From Ascaphus truei (taxonomy: Eukaryota > Chordata > Amphibia > Anura > Ascaphidae), in the NCBI GenBank assembly GCA_036426205.1, contig CM071570.1:69465585-69529584 (forward strand): a stretch of 64,000 bases of DNA, in the 5' to 3' direction. A program made the translations under genes and the position numbers. Below are positions 24,501 through 35,217 of this stretch, piece by piece. The notes under the pieces were generated by a model. It saw only the letters and a program-made list of their open reading frames with translations. It was not told the origin of the DNA and searched no databases. Within the stretch, counting starts at the first letter, position 1; the number at the start of each line of letters is the position of its first letter.

Positions 24501-26170
24501 GGAGTGGGACCAGTGACGCTAGCACACGTACCCTACATGCTTCGAACATTCAATAGCATCGTGCGGACCGCATAGGATTACTTACACAAAACTTTCACAC
24601 CACACACTATTCACACACACACAAAGTGACAGTGAGATACACACAGTGACAACACACACCCTGAATTTGTAAGCTAGTGAACACTGTTTATTTTGTGACC
24701 ATTAAAAGCACAAATTGACTCCACGTGAACTAACGGCGAGGCACCTAAACGCAAACTTGAAATAGGACCCCAAAGTGAACAAATATCGCCAACAGAAACA
24801 CCAACAGAGAAAGATGGAATCACACACACAGCACTGCCATAACGATCAGCCGCCAGTACTGCGAGCTCAATACAGACACAATATCTTACAAGGCAATCTG
24901 GGATGGTACCTGCCGATTAGATGCACAGGCACACACCCCATCAACGATCCCAGAAAAGGACCCTAATGGCACCCGTGAAATGACATACGGAAAGAACAGC
25001 CCACTGTGTTAGCTATCAACCGTCGGAAGCAGATGCCCAGTAGCGCTAACTTCCAAATGTTGGACCCACCACGCAACCACAGTACCTCAGTCTTATGGGG
25101 CCGCTTCACGATTACCCAGATCCTACGAGGTTGAGCTGGAGTCGCACACCACTCAACCACCTCATACATATCCACATCATCACCCACACTCACGCGAACA
25201 AGCCGCCCACCAATATTCCCACATTACACGGAATTAAGTGTTTGTATAGCAAACCTGATGATACACAGATTGAGTAAGGCGCCTTCCACCACACACATCT
25301 CATGACAATATACAACCAACCACCCAACACACCAAACACATTACTAGACAACCATGCTCGCATACATACGACGGCTGGTCTGAAAGAGACCAACACAAGG
25401 GGAGAAGTGCGGAATGCGCAGATGTATAGAAGTAGTGTGAAACGGGTTGTGCCTGGAATTAAGAGAGGACGAGACCCACACGCGGTGTTAGATGTAAGAA
25501 TGGTAAAAAGATGGGAAAGGGCTTTTGTGTGGAGGGAGATACCCCCTAGAGGAGGTGACGAGTGAACCGGGCAAGAGATAGCAACAGCAGATGCAAAAGC
25601 TTGGGTATTTGGCCACAACATTAAAGGAGATACGGGCATATAAAGTCCTAATGCCAGGGCTGGTACACATGCCCACCACACTGTAGACTATCCAATTTGT
25701 AAACGGTAGTGTGTTCACACTCGGTCCCATCCTGAGGGCAGAGATAGGATGGGAGAGAACCGCTGATCTGCTTACATATGCTGTGAGACTGGCAGGGTCG
25801 CCGCCCGCAGCCCGAGGGCTGCACTTCCATAGTGGAAAAAAATTCGGTTTGTAATGGCTTCAGAGGTTTTAGGCTCGACATCCCATTTGATCCCGGTTTC
25901 TCTTCCCTTTTGGGAAGAGAAGCAAGAGCAGGACAAGGCTTTTCTCGAAAGCCACTCTTAAACTAATAGCACATTTTGCTACAAGCCGTTTGCGGTGCGA
26001 GATTGCAGGCCATTATGGTAAAACAACAAAATGAATTCCTATTATCCCCAAAATTAGAAATAGAATTTGGATTCGTATGCCAGATGGAAAATTGGACAAG
26101 TCTAGTCAATGACACTGGCGAAAATTTTCTAAAAGTTGGGCACGCCTTGGGTTGGCACAGACAGTACATC
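21591..26170 (+). pseudogene. L1 ORF2 relic (endonuclease, RT, C-terminal region)
   Basis: The APE-type endonuclease is readable in pieces: NVKGLNSPNK near 21630, ITTRNTF/LLQETHF-type near 21710, FIIAGDFNTV near 22000 and RIDYFFISSRLVPQISY near 22195. RT motifs follow: SKAPGPDGFSG near 22980, the palm segment KLDAEKAFEG near 23362, and SGFKIKPVERIQKLK near 23850. Late ORF2 pieces are FLWSGKK-type near 24425, an RWY-type segment near 25650 and the terminal TSLVNDTGENFLKVGHALGW at 26100. Frameshifts and stops are extremely frequent, so this is a fossil. Its order and spacing match ORF2 of about 4.5 kb. Confidence 0.8.
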
Positions 26171-26571
26171 CCTGGGGTGATGAAAGGGGGCCCACAAGTT
26201 TTTGCTTTAATAGTAACAAGATGTGGCGTCTCCGGTAATAGTGTTGCAAACTTACCGATTAAGTAGCAAGTAAATTAAACCAGACATCGGTTCCTGTGGT
26301 GTTGATCAGCAACCAGCGGGGCCTCCTAACTTTCCTCTCATCTGCCCCACCCTTCTTCATCTTCCCCCTCCCCATAATTGTACTTTAGGAGTATTTTTTA
26401 TTTAAGTCTATCGTGTTACCTTAAATGCTTGTTCTGATGTGAGAGGTTTGTGAGTGAAGCTACATACATAAGAGATAGAATAATTGCACGGTGGTCCACA
26501 GTACTGGCATATATAAGATATAAATGCTGTATTTTCACAAAAATAAAAATACAAGTTATAAAAAAAAAAAA

Positions 26572-26583
26572 AAAAGTGACGCC
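26572..26583. repeat. Right target-site duplication of L1 element 1
   Basis: AAAAGTGACGCC follows the poly(A) tail and restores the gypsy RNase H reading phase on the minus strand. Confidence 0.93.
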
Positions 26584-26970
26584 ATAGGCATAATCATGGA
26601 GTTTAGCCACGATTGCCCATTTGAGAGCAAGGAACTCCAGCTTGTGTACTAGATTGTTCTGCTCGCTGGGAGTCAGACTATGGCTGACGTAGGCTACTGG
26701 TCGGAATCCCTCCGGGTATTTCTGGTGCAGGACGGCACCCAAGCCGTTGAGACCTACGTCTTCATGGAGAATGTAGGGCTATTTTGGGTCGGCATAAGTG
26801 AGACCAGGTGCTTCTGTTAGACTTTTCTTCAGACCTATGAAGGCCCGCTCACATTCGGCCATCCATTTGTCATCAAACGGCTGTGTGTCAGAAAGGTAGC
26901 CTTTCGCCCTGTGTCCTCTGGATATATTTAAGGAGATTGTTGAGAGGCTTGGCCTTGCTTGAATACTCCT
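26584..26970 (-). pseudogene. RT-RNase H junction of gypsy element 2
   Basis: The minus strand encodes the end of the RT (SSKAKPLNNLLKYIQRTQGE, in the +1 frame of the open stretch 26779-26976) and then FDDKWMAECERAFIGLKKSL. The start of RNase H follows (GLGAVLHQKYPEGFRPVAYV, LEFLALKWAIVAKLHDYAYG). It continues in frame across the L1 target duplication into 18934. The catalytic RT core expected upstream (above 26970) is missing, so the element is 5' truncated here. Confidence 0.85.
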
Positions 26971-27033
26971 CCCCATGCGGAAGTAGACATATGTGCCACA
27001 TGGACTATTTAAACCTCTTTGGATGGACCCAAT

Positions 27034-27080
27034 GATCAGCCTGACGAAGGGGCCAGGAGGCCTTGAGACGTTGTGAGATC
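27034..27080 (+). ncRNA. Hammerhead ribozyme-like relic
   Basis: CTGACGA matches the CUGANGA core box. It is followed by a stem (AAGG...CC / GGCCTT) and GAGAC where the consensus has GAAAC. GATC at both ends could close helix I. The GAAA to GAGA change hits a core base, so self-cleavage is unlikely. It sits between the gypsy relic and the CR1 relic in a fragment that may come from a Penelope-like element LTR. Confidence 0.4.
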
Positions 27081-27239
27081 AAAAGGAAAACGCAAATCCT
27101 TTCTTTACTTTTTGCGTGCTAATCCAGTATGGTTTTTGTATGCATTTTGTGGTATAGATGCAGGATCATAGCACCTCAAGCTGAATTATAGTAGACTGGG
27201 TGAGTGCTAGTTCATAGTTTTTTGTGTTGAGACCTTGTT

Positions 27240-28560
27240 AAGACCTTGTGGATAAAAATTAGAAGTGGAGGCACAAGTACAAAGAACAAAAGGTTTGTAG
27301 GGATATGCTATGAAACACCAAAAATCTGTGAGATTGAGGAAGCTAGAATACTATTGCAAATGAAAAAGGCAGCAAAATTAAATCATGTTATCCTAATGGA
27401 TGATTTTAAATACCAGGACATAAACTGGAGCAATGAGATTAGCAGTATAACTAAAGGAAACAGGTTTTTTGGGGGTGCTAAAAAATATTACATGAGGAAC
27501 TAAATTATTGAGGAACCAACCAGGATAGTGTCATTACTGGATTTGGTAATATCAAACATATACTGTAAATGTAAAGTTATAACAAATATTCAAGTCAGGG
27601 AACATTTGGGAAACTGTGATCATAGCATGGTCTCATAGGAAATGAATGATGATAAAAACATTTTATATGGTTTCAACAAAACTACATTTTATAAAGGCAG
27701 ATTTGAATAAATTGACAAATACTTTGGGATGACATTTTGACAGGAAAAAATGTGGAAGATAAATGGTCAGTCTAAAACATTGTTAGATAAGTACACTTAT
27801 CATGGTATACTCGTGGGTAATAAATATAAAAGAAACAAGTCTAAACCAATGTGGCTAAATAAATAGGTAGGGGAAGAAATGGAAAGAAAAGGGCAGGCAT
27901 TTAGATTCTTTTATTCAGCATGGACGGAGGCTTATCAAAATTATAAGGAATGTTACAAAAGGGCAATCAGATTAGCCAAAATTGAAAACAAAAAAGGATT
28001 GCAATAGAAAATAAGATCAACCTTAAAAAAGTCCTTCAAGTACATTAATAACAAAAAGATTAGAAAAGAGAATATAAATCCCTTTCGACGTGAGATGGGC
28101 AGGCAAATTATTGGAGATAAGGAAAAGGCAGATGTATTAAATTAATTCTTTACTTCTGTATTTACCCAGAAGGATTCAATTGCAAAGATATTGAAACAGG
28201 AGGAAGCCACAACCTCTTTATTAATAAACATTTGGTTAACTGAGGAAAACGTGAATAGATGGCTTGATTGAATTATGGTAAATAAAGCACCTGGCCCCCC
28301 GATGGCATGCACCCAGGGGTTGTTAAGGAGCTAAGTTCAGTAATAGCCAAACGTGTATATATATATATATTTAATATTCAAGGACTCCATTTCCATAGGC
28401 TCATTACCACAAGATTAGTGTAAAGCAGACGGGGTGCCTATATTTAGAAAGGGAGCTACTGTAGATCACAACTGGGTAAATACAGACCTGTTAACCTGAC
28501 ATTAATATTGGGGAAGCTACTTGTGTGGGATAATATTTTCAGGAATAGATAATGGATAAA
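27240..28560 (+). pseudogene. CR1-type LINE, endonuclease C terminus to RT N terminus
   Basis: Plus-strand fragments read VILMDDFKYQDINWSNEISS (the GDFNY motif of the APE endonuclease, here DDFKY), EEPTRIVSLLDLVISNIY, then linker sequence (NIN-PFRREMGRQIIGDKEKA, FFTSVFTQKDS). The RT start follows (VNKAPGP near 28280, then a NYRPVNLT-type segment near 28480). This is the CR1 pattern of a short linker before the RT. Frames change several times. The RT core is missing; the C-terminal end of a CR1 lies at 33312-33818. Confidence 0.8.
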
Positions 28561-28620
28561 AATAAATAAAAAATATGCGCTTTTCTACGAAACATGTTGG
28601 ATGAGTGCCAAATAGCTGCA

Positions 28621-28700
28621 TACTAGCTATATTTATTTATTTATTTATTATAAAATATTTTACCAGGAAGTAATACATTGAGAGTTACCTCTCGTTTTCA
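28621..28700 (+). repeat. Dispersed LINE-3'-end-like repeat (uninterrupted copy)
   Basis: The (TTTA)n lead-in, ATTTTACCAGGAAGTAATAC and GAGAGTTACCTCTCGTTTTC match sequences flanking the solo LTR and MITE at 13.1-14.7 kb. The following 28700-29280 has no recognisable gene; it is a moderately CpG-rich stretch with a TATATACC box near 28932. Confidence 0.7.
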
Positions 28701-29315
28701 AGTATGTCCTGTCCTGTATGTATCTGTATTTCCTCCTATCTGTGAGTTTGCCATTTGCCACTTGGTCCTATCTACTGCGCATGACCGAATCTACATCTAG
28801 TCTCTGTGGAGAAGATCGCGCGAGAGCTGTGTCATCATTGCGTGACCAAGCGCCCGAGTCACGTGACTGGAAATGTTGGTAGTGTGGGTGGAGCAAGGAA
28901 CACGGAGAGTACTCTGAACTCCACAGTGGTTATATACCAGCTCCCCTTATCCCTATTGCTATACTAAGGACACTCCTGATTTTGGCTAGACCTAAGGGAG
29001 GTCTGTGGACATGGGATTATCGGACGATTTCACTGCTGCTGTATAGGAAGTGACCTGCTGTGAGTCTGATCTGTGATCCTCAGTTCTAGCGTACGGTGAC
29101 CCACACCATGCTTCGTTGATTGCTTGTAAATTCTTGCTTGATGTACGCAGAACTTTAATCTTTTAATATAATTTTTTATAGTACTTCACTATTAGCTACA
29201 AACACAGGATAGGTAGCGCTAACTATATAAGAAATATTAACCCTTTTAAGAGAAATAACCCTCACAAAGGGGGCTGCCTAAATACTAAAACTGACCCCCT
29301 GGTCAGATAACAATG

Positions 29316-29808
29316 ACAAAAGAAGAATGTAGTATTAAAAAGGCGCCGGCAGGTAAAGGATATATCCACCAACAGGAAGAACCGAAATGGATTCCAGGCT
29401 GTAGAGATGTGCTTAAAAGAAATATAAAAAACACAAAACATAGTGTAATACTGTAAATGTAAGAGACAAACAACATATATTATACACAAATACTAAATTA
29501 ATATATATCAGCTGAGATCATAGGTGATAAGGATTGTAAAAAACATTTAATAAAACTGATTAAAAACACTGGACATAAAAAACATATACAAATAATTATA
29601 AACAAATATAATCATATATTAGGACAATCGATATGGGACCGGTATTCAGCAACACCAGATGAACTGCCCACTCACCGGACGAAAGATAAAAGCAGGCGGT
29701 GGATATATCTGAGAGTATCCCCTCTCTTTTCAGCTCACACAGCTACTGCACCGGATCAGGGCCAGGAAGATGGTTGCACACGCCAGCCTGCGTGTGTTCA
29801 CTCTTATC
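29316..29808 (-). repeat. Inverted repeat arm 1 of a Penelope-like repeat block
   Basis: This segment is the reverse complement of about 30385-30867, with roughly 90 percent or more identity by eye. Landmarks are GTATTAAAAAGGCGCCGGCA, TCGATATGGGACCGGT and CACGCCAGCCTGCGTGTGTT. Inverted LTR copies are a known feature of Penelope-like elements, which fits the ribozyme-like motif in the spacer. Confidence 0.85.
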
Positions 29809-30186
29809 CTAAAAAGGTGAATAAATACTTTACGTAAATAGCTGATCTTATTAGTACTTAACAATATTATAACTAGGTGTAGTGCCTATATTTCTTATAA
29901 ACTAATCTTATTTAAGTATGTGACATTTAATATAATATTAAATAAGGAGATTAAAATTAATACACTTAATGTATAATAAGGATGTGCTTTATTATACATT
30001 AATGTTTATTAATATTTATAAAGTTACTTTCGTACTTGTATGTTTTATTTTCTGCTATTAAGCAGCACTGCGCATGTGCTGTAAATGGACACTGCTTTTC
30101 CACACATTCCCAATGCGCATGTGCTATAATCTAATAAGGTGATTTTTGGACTCCTATATAAAGGACATTATGGGACACATTTGTAG

Positions 30187-30230
30187 AACCCCTGAAAAGA
30201 GAGCAGCTCGCTCTCGAAACGCGTAGGGTT
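30187..30230 (+). ncRNA. Hammerhead ribozyme-like motif, core G lost
   Basis: AACCC / GGGTT can form helix I, GAGAGC / GCTCTC helix II, and GAAACGCGTA supplies the GAAA box, a minimal helix III and the cleavage site. The CUGANGA box reads CTGAAAA because one G present in the sister copy at 35173 is deleted, removing the general-acid G. Probably inactive. Confidence 0.6.
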
Positions 30231-30384
30231 AATTTGGTGGGACCTGGTTCGCTACGCCTGAGCTGTTCCCAGTGCCGAGACGAATCAGCTGTTCATCAGC
30301 TCAAACTCATCACAGAAACAGCACACACTGCTGCGGTTGAATCTGCCACCAGCTTGCAAGGAGAAATGAGCGCCAATGGAGAGT

Positions 30385-30867
30385 GAACACACGCAGGCTG
30401 GCGTGTGCAACCATCTTCCTGCCCCTGACCGTTGCATAGCTGTGTGAGCTGAAAAGAGAGGGGATACTCTCAGATATACATCCCCGCCTGCTTTTATCTT
30501 TCGTCCGGTGAGTGGGCAGTTCATCTGGTTTGTCTGAATAACCGGTCCCATATCGATTGTCCTAATATATGATTAATTTGTTTATAATTATTTGTATATG
30601 TTTTTTATGTCCAGTGTTTTTAATCAGTTTTATTAATGTTTTTTACAATCCTTATCACCTATGATCTCAGCTGATATATATTAATTAGTTTTGTGAAATA
30701 TATGTTTGTTTGTCTCTTACATTTACAGTATTACACTTATGTTTTGTGTTTTTTATATTTCTTTTAAGCACATCTCTACAGCCTGGAATCCATTTCGGTT
30801 CTTCCTGTTGGTGGATATATCCTTTACCTGCCGGCGCCTTTTTAATACTACATTCTTACTTCACTAT
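30385..30867 (+). repeat. Inverted repeat arm 2
   Basis: Reverse complement of 29316-29808; it forms part of unit A. The two arms flank a 576-bp spacer that holds the ribozyme-like motif. Confidence 0.85.
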
Positions 30868-31395
30868 TAGCGTCATGCGCTGTGTTTTTTGTTTAATTTT
30901 ACTTACAAATTACAGTGGGCACAATTAGGTCAACTCCTTGATGGGAAAGGGAGTATAATGCGTGGCTAAGAAATGTATACAGCTGATAATGTAGTATGAA
31001 GTAATGATGAATACTATATGAGGTCTGGGATATATTCTTAATTGTGGGGGGGGGGGGGGTCTGGTGTGGTAATCCTAGTTTGTTAACCACCATAGATGGC
31101 ACTCAAATTGTCCAGGACCCAAGGCTAATGATCACCACCAATTAACAGTACCCCCCAATCCCTTTGTAGAATAAAATGACCATGTAGAGCCAGCAGAAAA
31201 CTCACGAATCCGCTGCATCGTCCATTGTTGACCCACCCAGACCTTCTGTGTGCCTCCAATCCTTGGAGATATAGCAGTAGAAGAGAAGAAATGGCAGTGC
31301 ACAACCGTGAATCATCCAAAAAAGAGAATTAGTGCGGAAAGTGCATTATCCATAAAAGATTTAAATAGTCATGGAAGAAAAAAAAGGGCAAGGCA

Positions 31396-31445
31396 TTACC
31401 CTACACAACATGTTTTCGTGCTACACAGAGCACTTTATCAAGGCA
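31396..31445 (-). ncRNA. Degenerate hammerhead-like motif
   Basis: The minus strand reads TTGATAAAGTGC, a loop, GCACGAAAAC and then GTGTAGGG. Helix II (GTGC/GCAC) and the GAAA box persist, but the CUGANGA box is TTGATAA. The corresponding motif in unit B is at 36382-36429. Confidence 0.4.
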
Positions 31446-32109
31446 TACACATCCCATCATTATTAACATATTTAAAGAGTAAAAAATAATTGGCTTACCA
31501 ATCATGAACCATGTTTGGGATCCTCCCTGTAATCTGCCCGATGAGATTCTGGTGTGGGGTCACCAGAGCATGCACACGTGCCCCCAACGCACCAGCCCCC
31601 CCTCCCACAATGCAACGTCCCCGGGCCAGCAGAGAGGAAAAGCCCACGCTGAGCGCGCTTGCGCAGAGCCAGCAAGGGCTTCATCACCATGGTGACCATG
31701 GAGCGTGTGTCTAAAGGGTGGGGAATGCTCAGACGTGCCGCACCCCGTCGGCGCCTCATCATCCGTGTCACCCTGGTGTGCATGCAGCCCCCACAAACAC
31801 CACAGGAAGGAGAAGCCCTATGTCCCTCCCCGTTGCCGTGCATACAAGGGGATGCACACAGGAGCCCCGGGTGAACGCGATTGCGCAGTAGCTACTGTGA
31901 TGTGTGATGTGTGTTGTACAGTAGTTGCATTGGAGAACAAAATGGCAGATTGAATTGTAGAGGGTGTAGAGTTTTTGTAGCTTTATTTTTGTTAAATAAA
32001 TCATGACACGTGTAATATGTCATGTGTTGTTGTTCATCTGAGGTTGTATTTACCTATTTTTAAGACCTGCTACGAACCTGCGAATGTATATTATGTCCTG
32101 ATATGTAAA

Positions 32110-33320
32110 ACCATAGAATTCAAAGAGGGTGTACTTTCTTTTTCACACAACTGTATTCCGCAGACATCTGTAGTTATTAAGATTATTGGTAGTGCCAGTT
32201 ACTTTGTAGCTTTTCCACAAGGCATTCCTGAAATGGTAGAGCGCTATAAGGTCAGTTGTAACCCACGGAAGGTGGGCCCACCGTACTCTTATTCTGCATA
32301 GTGGAGCATGGGTATTAAAGAGTTTTAAGAACTCGGATTGGAAATAGTCGAGAGCAGAATCCGGGTCTGGATTTACTGTAAGTCGATTCTGTACCAAGGG
32401 CAGTTGGTAAAGTCAGTCTGAAACTGTGAGTTAAAGTTTCTAAATGTTCTAGTGAGGAGAACTTTAGGGCTTGATTGGGGTGGTTTAATTTTCCTTACAC
32501 AGTAAGTACACAATTGCATGGTCACTGAAAATGTCAGAAAGGATCCCAGAGGATTGGATTCTGCTGGGATTTGAGGAGAGAATCCAGTCTAGCAAGGAGT
32601 GGTTGTGAGATTTCAGGTTGGGAAATGAGTTGCGTTAGGTTAAGTGACTTCAGTTGTATCTGGTATTTGTGGTTTTAAAGGTCAGCCATTGTTGTTGAAA
32701 TCCCAAGAACTGCGCATGCTTACTCTTCTCCATTCAGAGGGTGAAAATGGAGCCAAGAAATTGGTGTGATATCAGTCAGGACTGTAAGGGATTTAGGCGC
32801 GAGTATTGCTGGCAACGAAGACAGGGGTTAAAAAGGTGAGGCAGATTTTTGCCACTAGGATTTCAAAAGAGGATGGGCTGTTGGGGACAATTTAAACAGT
32901 AAAAAAAATCAATTGTAAGGTATCTGCAATATAAAATAACAACCCCTCCTCCTCTCTTTGTGACTTATCTTTCCTAGAAATGAGTATCCCTGAATACTGA
33001 TATTTGCATTGAGGGTTTTAGGGGTAGCCATGTTTTGTGAGAACAATGGCTTTGGGTTTATGCATAAGGCACCATGCCCTTAGTTCATCCAGTTTGGACA
33101 GTAGGCTCCAAATATTTATATGGGCGACAGATAGACCTTTTTGGAATTTGAAGGGGGTATTCTCAGGGGTATGGGATAGAGTTGAAAAGGGAGGGCCTGT
33201 GTTAAGTTCAATATCACCTGCTAAAGAGAGTAATAGTATGAGTAGAAATGTGAGTAGTTGTTTGCAAGTTGTAAATTTGTGTTGTTTGCCATTAGAGTTT
33301 AAATCCTTAGTAAACCACAT
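32110..33320 (-). pseudogene. L2/CR1-type LINE ORF2 N terminus with decayed 2A motif
   Basis: The minus-strand frame from 33320 starts with a hydrophobic segment, then AGDIELNTGPPF (33192-33218). This is the D-x-E-x-N-P-G-P ribosome-skipping 2A signature with the first Pro changed to Thr. The endonuclease start follows directly (GLSVAHINIWSLLSKLDELR). Further down are degraded endonuclease pieces, including an SDH segment near 32525, and the linker to the RT (DPDSALDYFQSEFLKLFNTH, VTTDLIALYHFRNALWKSYK) to about 32143. The RT itself is absent. 2A-like sequences at the ORF2 N terminus are known in APE-type LINEs. Confidence 0.75.
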
Positions 33321-33818
33321 CTTGAATATGGATTACAGTCTTGGGTACCAGTTGATAAAATATTATGGAATTAGAAAAAGTAAAGAAATTAATAAAGGGG
33401 ATGGAAATTATGTCTAATGAGGAAAGGTTTGCCAAATTATATTTGTTTACATTAAAAAAGAAGCATCTAAGAAGGGATATGATAACTACCATATAGAGTA
33501 CAAATAATATTCAATACAAAGGTACTTTCAACAAGAAACTATTCATCTCAAGGGCAGTACAAATGATGCCAGGTCATCCCTTAAAGTTGGAGGAAAGGAG
33601 ATTTCACCAGCAACAAAGGAAAGGATTCTTTACAGTAAGGGCAATTTAAATGTGGAACTCATTACCCATGGAGACTGTGATGGCAGATACAATAGAAATC
33701 TTGAAGAAAAAGTTGGACTTCTTATATAGAATTGAAAGGTATACAGGGATATACCAAATAAGTAGACATGGGAAGGATTTTGATCCAGACAGAAATCTCA
33801 TTGCCATTACTGGTGTCA
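33312..33818 (+). pseudogene. CR1-type LINE, C-terminal end of ORF2 (part 1)
   Basis: The plus strand encodes the late CR1 RT region: HILNMDYSLGYQLIKYY, then NEERFAKLYLFTLKKKHLRR, HPLKLEERRFHQQQRKGFFT and MWNSLPMETVMADTIEILKK. It ends in DRNLIAITGV at 33818. The element's tail resumes at 43887, and the 15 bases at the break are duplicated at both ends of the intervening 10 kb. Confidence 0.85.
33804..33818. repeat. Left 15-bp direct repeat flanking a 10-kb insert
   Basis: CCATTACTGGTGTCA is repeated exactly at 43887-43901. On each side the CR1 sequence continues only outward, so it behaves as a target-site duplication. Confidence 0.8.
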
Positions 33819-33996
33819 ACACACATTCCCAGCTAGCTCAAACTCCCACACCCCTTGGCGCTCATTTCTCCTTGCACTGGTGGCAGATTCACCACATCAT
33901 ATTCGTGCTGTTCTTGGTGATAGTTTGAGCTGATGAACAGCTGATTCGTCTCGGCACTGGGACAGCTCAGGCGTACGATCCAGGTCCCACCAAATT

Positions 33997-34043
33997 AACC
34001 CTACGACGCGTTTCGAGAGCGAGCTGCTCTCTTCTTCAGGGTT
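33997..34043 (-). ncRNA. Hammerhead ribozyme-like motif with 3-nt insertion
   Basis: On the minus strand: AACCC, CTGAAGA, A, GAGAGC-AGCTC-GCTCTC, GAAACGCGTC, GTA, GGGTT. The core boxes are intact. Three extra bases follow the cleavage site before the helix I strand, which would weaken or shift helix I. It lies 180 bp from the left end of the 10-kb insert. Confidence 0.6.
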
Positions 34044-34446
34044 CTACAAATGTGTCCCATAATGTCCTCTTATATAGGAGTCCAATTGAGTCCAAAAATC
34101 ACCTTAATTAGATTACTGCAGCATGCGCTTGGGTAATGTGTGGGGAAAGCAGTGTCCATTTATCAGCACATGCGCAGTGCTGCTTAATAGCAGAATTAAA
34201 ATACAAAGTAAAAGTAACGATCTCAGCTGATTACCTTACATTTAACAACAACTATGTGACTAGTGTATTGACGAATATATGTGCTATAAATAAATGTGCT
34301 ATGAATAAATGATGCGGTGAAAAAATACATTATAAAACTAATCTGTGCTATAAAAACTGTGATGTGTATGTATAACTAAAAAAAGTGAATGAATTACTTT
34401 ATGTGATATAGTTGATACTTAGGCTTAATATAGTGGTGTGTATATA

Positions 34447-34778
34447 CAGGCATACCCCGCTTTAAGTACACTCACTTTAAGTACACTCGCGAGTAAGGTA
34501 CAATAGCGCCCAATAGCAAACGGCAGCTCACGCATGCGCCTGTCATCACGTCCTGAACAGCAATACCGGCTCCCTACCTGTACCGAAGCTGTGTCAAGTC
34601 AGGGAGACTATAGAGTCCTGTTACAAATGCGTTATTTACATCAGTTATGCATGTATATAACATTTGCAGTACAGTACATACATCGATAAGTGGGAAGGTA
34701 GTGCTTCACTTTAAGTCACTTTTCGCTTTACATACATCGCTCCGGTCCCATTGCGTACGTTAATGCGGGGTATGCCTG
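34447..34778. mobile_element. Tigger/pogo-like MITE with TA target duplication
   Basis: Inverted ends CAGGCATACCCCGC and GCGGGGTATGCCTG are perfect and flanked by TA on both sides (34445-34446, 34779-34780). The end resembles vertebrate Tigger ends, which begin CAGGCATACC. At 332 bp it has no transposase. It interrupts an AT-rich repeat that resumes as the start of unit B. Confidence 0.9.
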
Positions 34779-35172
34779 TATAACTAAAAAGGTGAATAAA
34801 TTACTTTACGTAATATAGCTGATCCTTATTAGTATACTTAACAAATATTATAACTAGGTGTAGTGCCTATATTTCTTATAACTAATCTTATTTTAAGTAT
34901 GTGACTTTAATTAATGTTAATATAAAGGATGTATATATATTAATAAACCATTAATGTATAATAAAGGAGTGCTTTATTATACATTAATGGTTTATTAATA
35001 TTATAAAGTTACTTTTACTTTGTATTTTTATTTTCTGCTATTAAGCAGCACTGCGCATGTGCTGATAAATGGACACTGCTTTCCACACATTACCCAATGC
35101 GCATGTGCAGTAATCTAATTAAGGTGATTTTTGGACTCCTATATAAGAGGACATTATGGGACACATTTGTAG

Positions 35173-35217
35173 AACCCCTGAAGAAGAGAGCAGCTCGCTC
35201 TCGAAACGCGTAGGGTT
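35173..35217 (+). ncRNA. Hammerhead ribozyme, minimal type I (best copy)
   Basis: All elements are present. Helix I is AACCC (35173-35177) with GGGTT (35213-35217). The CUGAAGA core is 35178-35184. Helix II is GAGAGC (35186-35191) with GCTCTC (35197-35202) and loop AGCTC. The GAAA box is 35203-35206, helix III is a very short A-C/G-U stem in the self-complementary ACGCGU, and the predicted cleavage is after A35212. One extra A (35185) separates the core from helix II, a variant known to be tolerated in a viroid hammerhead. Minimal hammerheads with tiny helix III are known from the LTRs of Penelope-like elements. Confidence 0.75.

Larger units (their letters stand above)
18947..26571 (+). mobile_element. 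L1-type LINE, near full length but decayed (element 1)
   Basis: A 7.6-kb plus-strand unit with a CpG-containing 5' end (GCGCATGCGCG), ORF1-like and ORF2-like relics, a pyrimidine-rich 3' UTR and a terminal poly(A) run (26560-26571). It is flanked by perfect 12-bp target duplications, so both boundaries are precise. It landed in the RNase H of a minus-strand gypsy element. Coding regions contain dozens of stops and frameshifts, yet the duplications are identical. Length and structure suggest a complete L1 insertion rather than the usual 5'-truncated copy. Confidence 0.88.
29812..31868 (+). repeat. Unit A, a direct repeat of unit B (about 2.05 kb)
   Basis: Unit A matches 34785-36830 base for base with scattered indels, from the AAAAGGTGAATAAAT start through the GGTGATTTTTGGACTCC block and the GAAACGCGTAGGG motif. 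The match continues to the CACGTGCCCCC and CCATGGTGACCATGGAGCGT stretch. It carries a plus-strand hammerhead-like motif near its start and a minus-strand one near 31400. The open frames on both strands at 31500-31950 are within the GC-rich end and show no known domain. It is probably a Penelope-like or other retroelement LTR-bearing unit. Confidence 0.85.

Noticed and set aside
31502..31953. Multiple open frames in the GC-rich end of unit A
   Set aside because: The unit B counterpart carries frame-breaking indels in each frame, so no frame is conserved.
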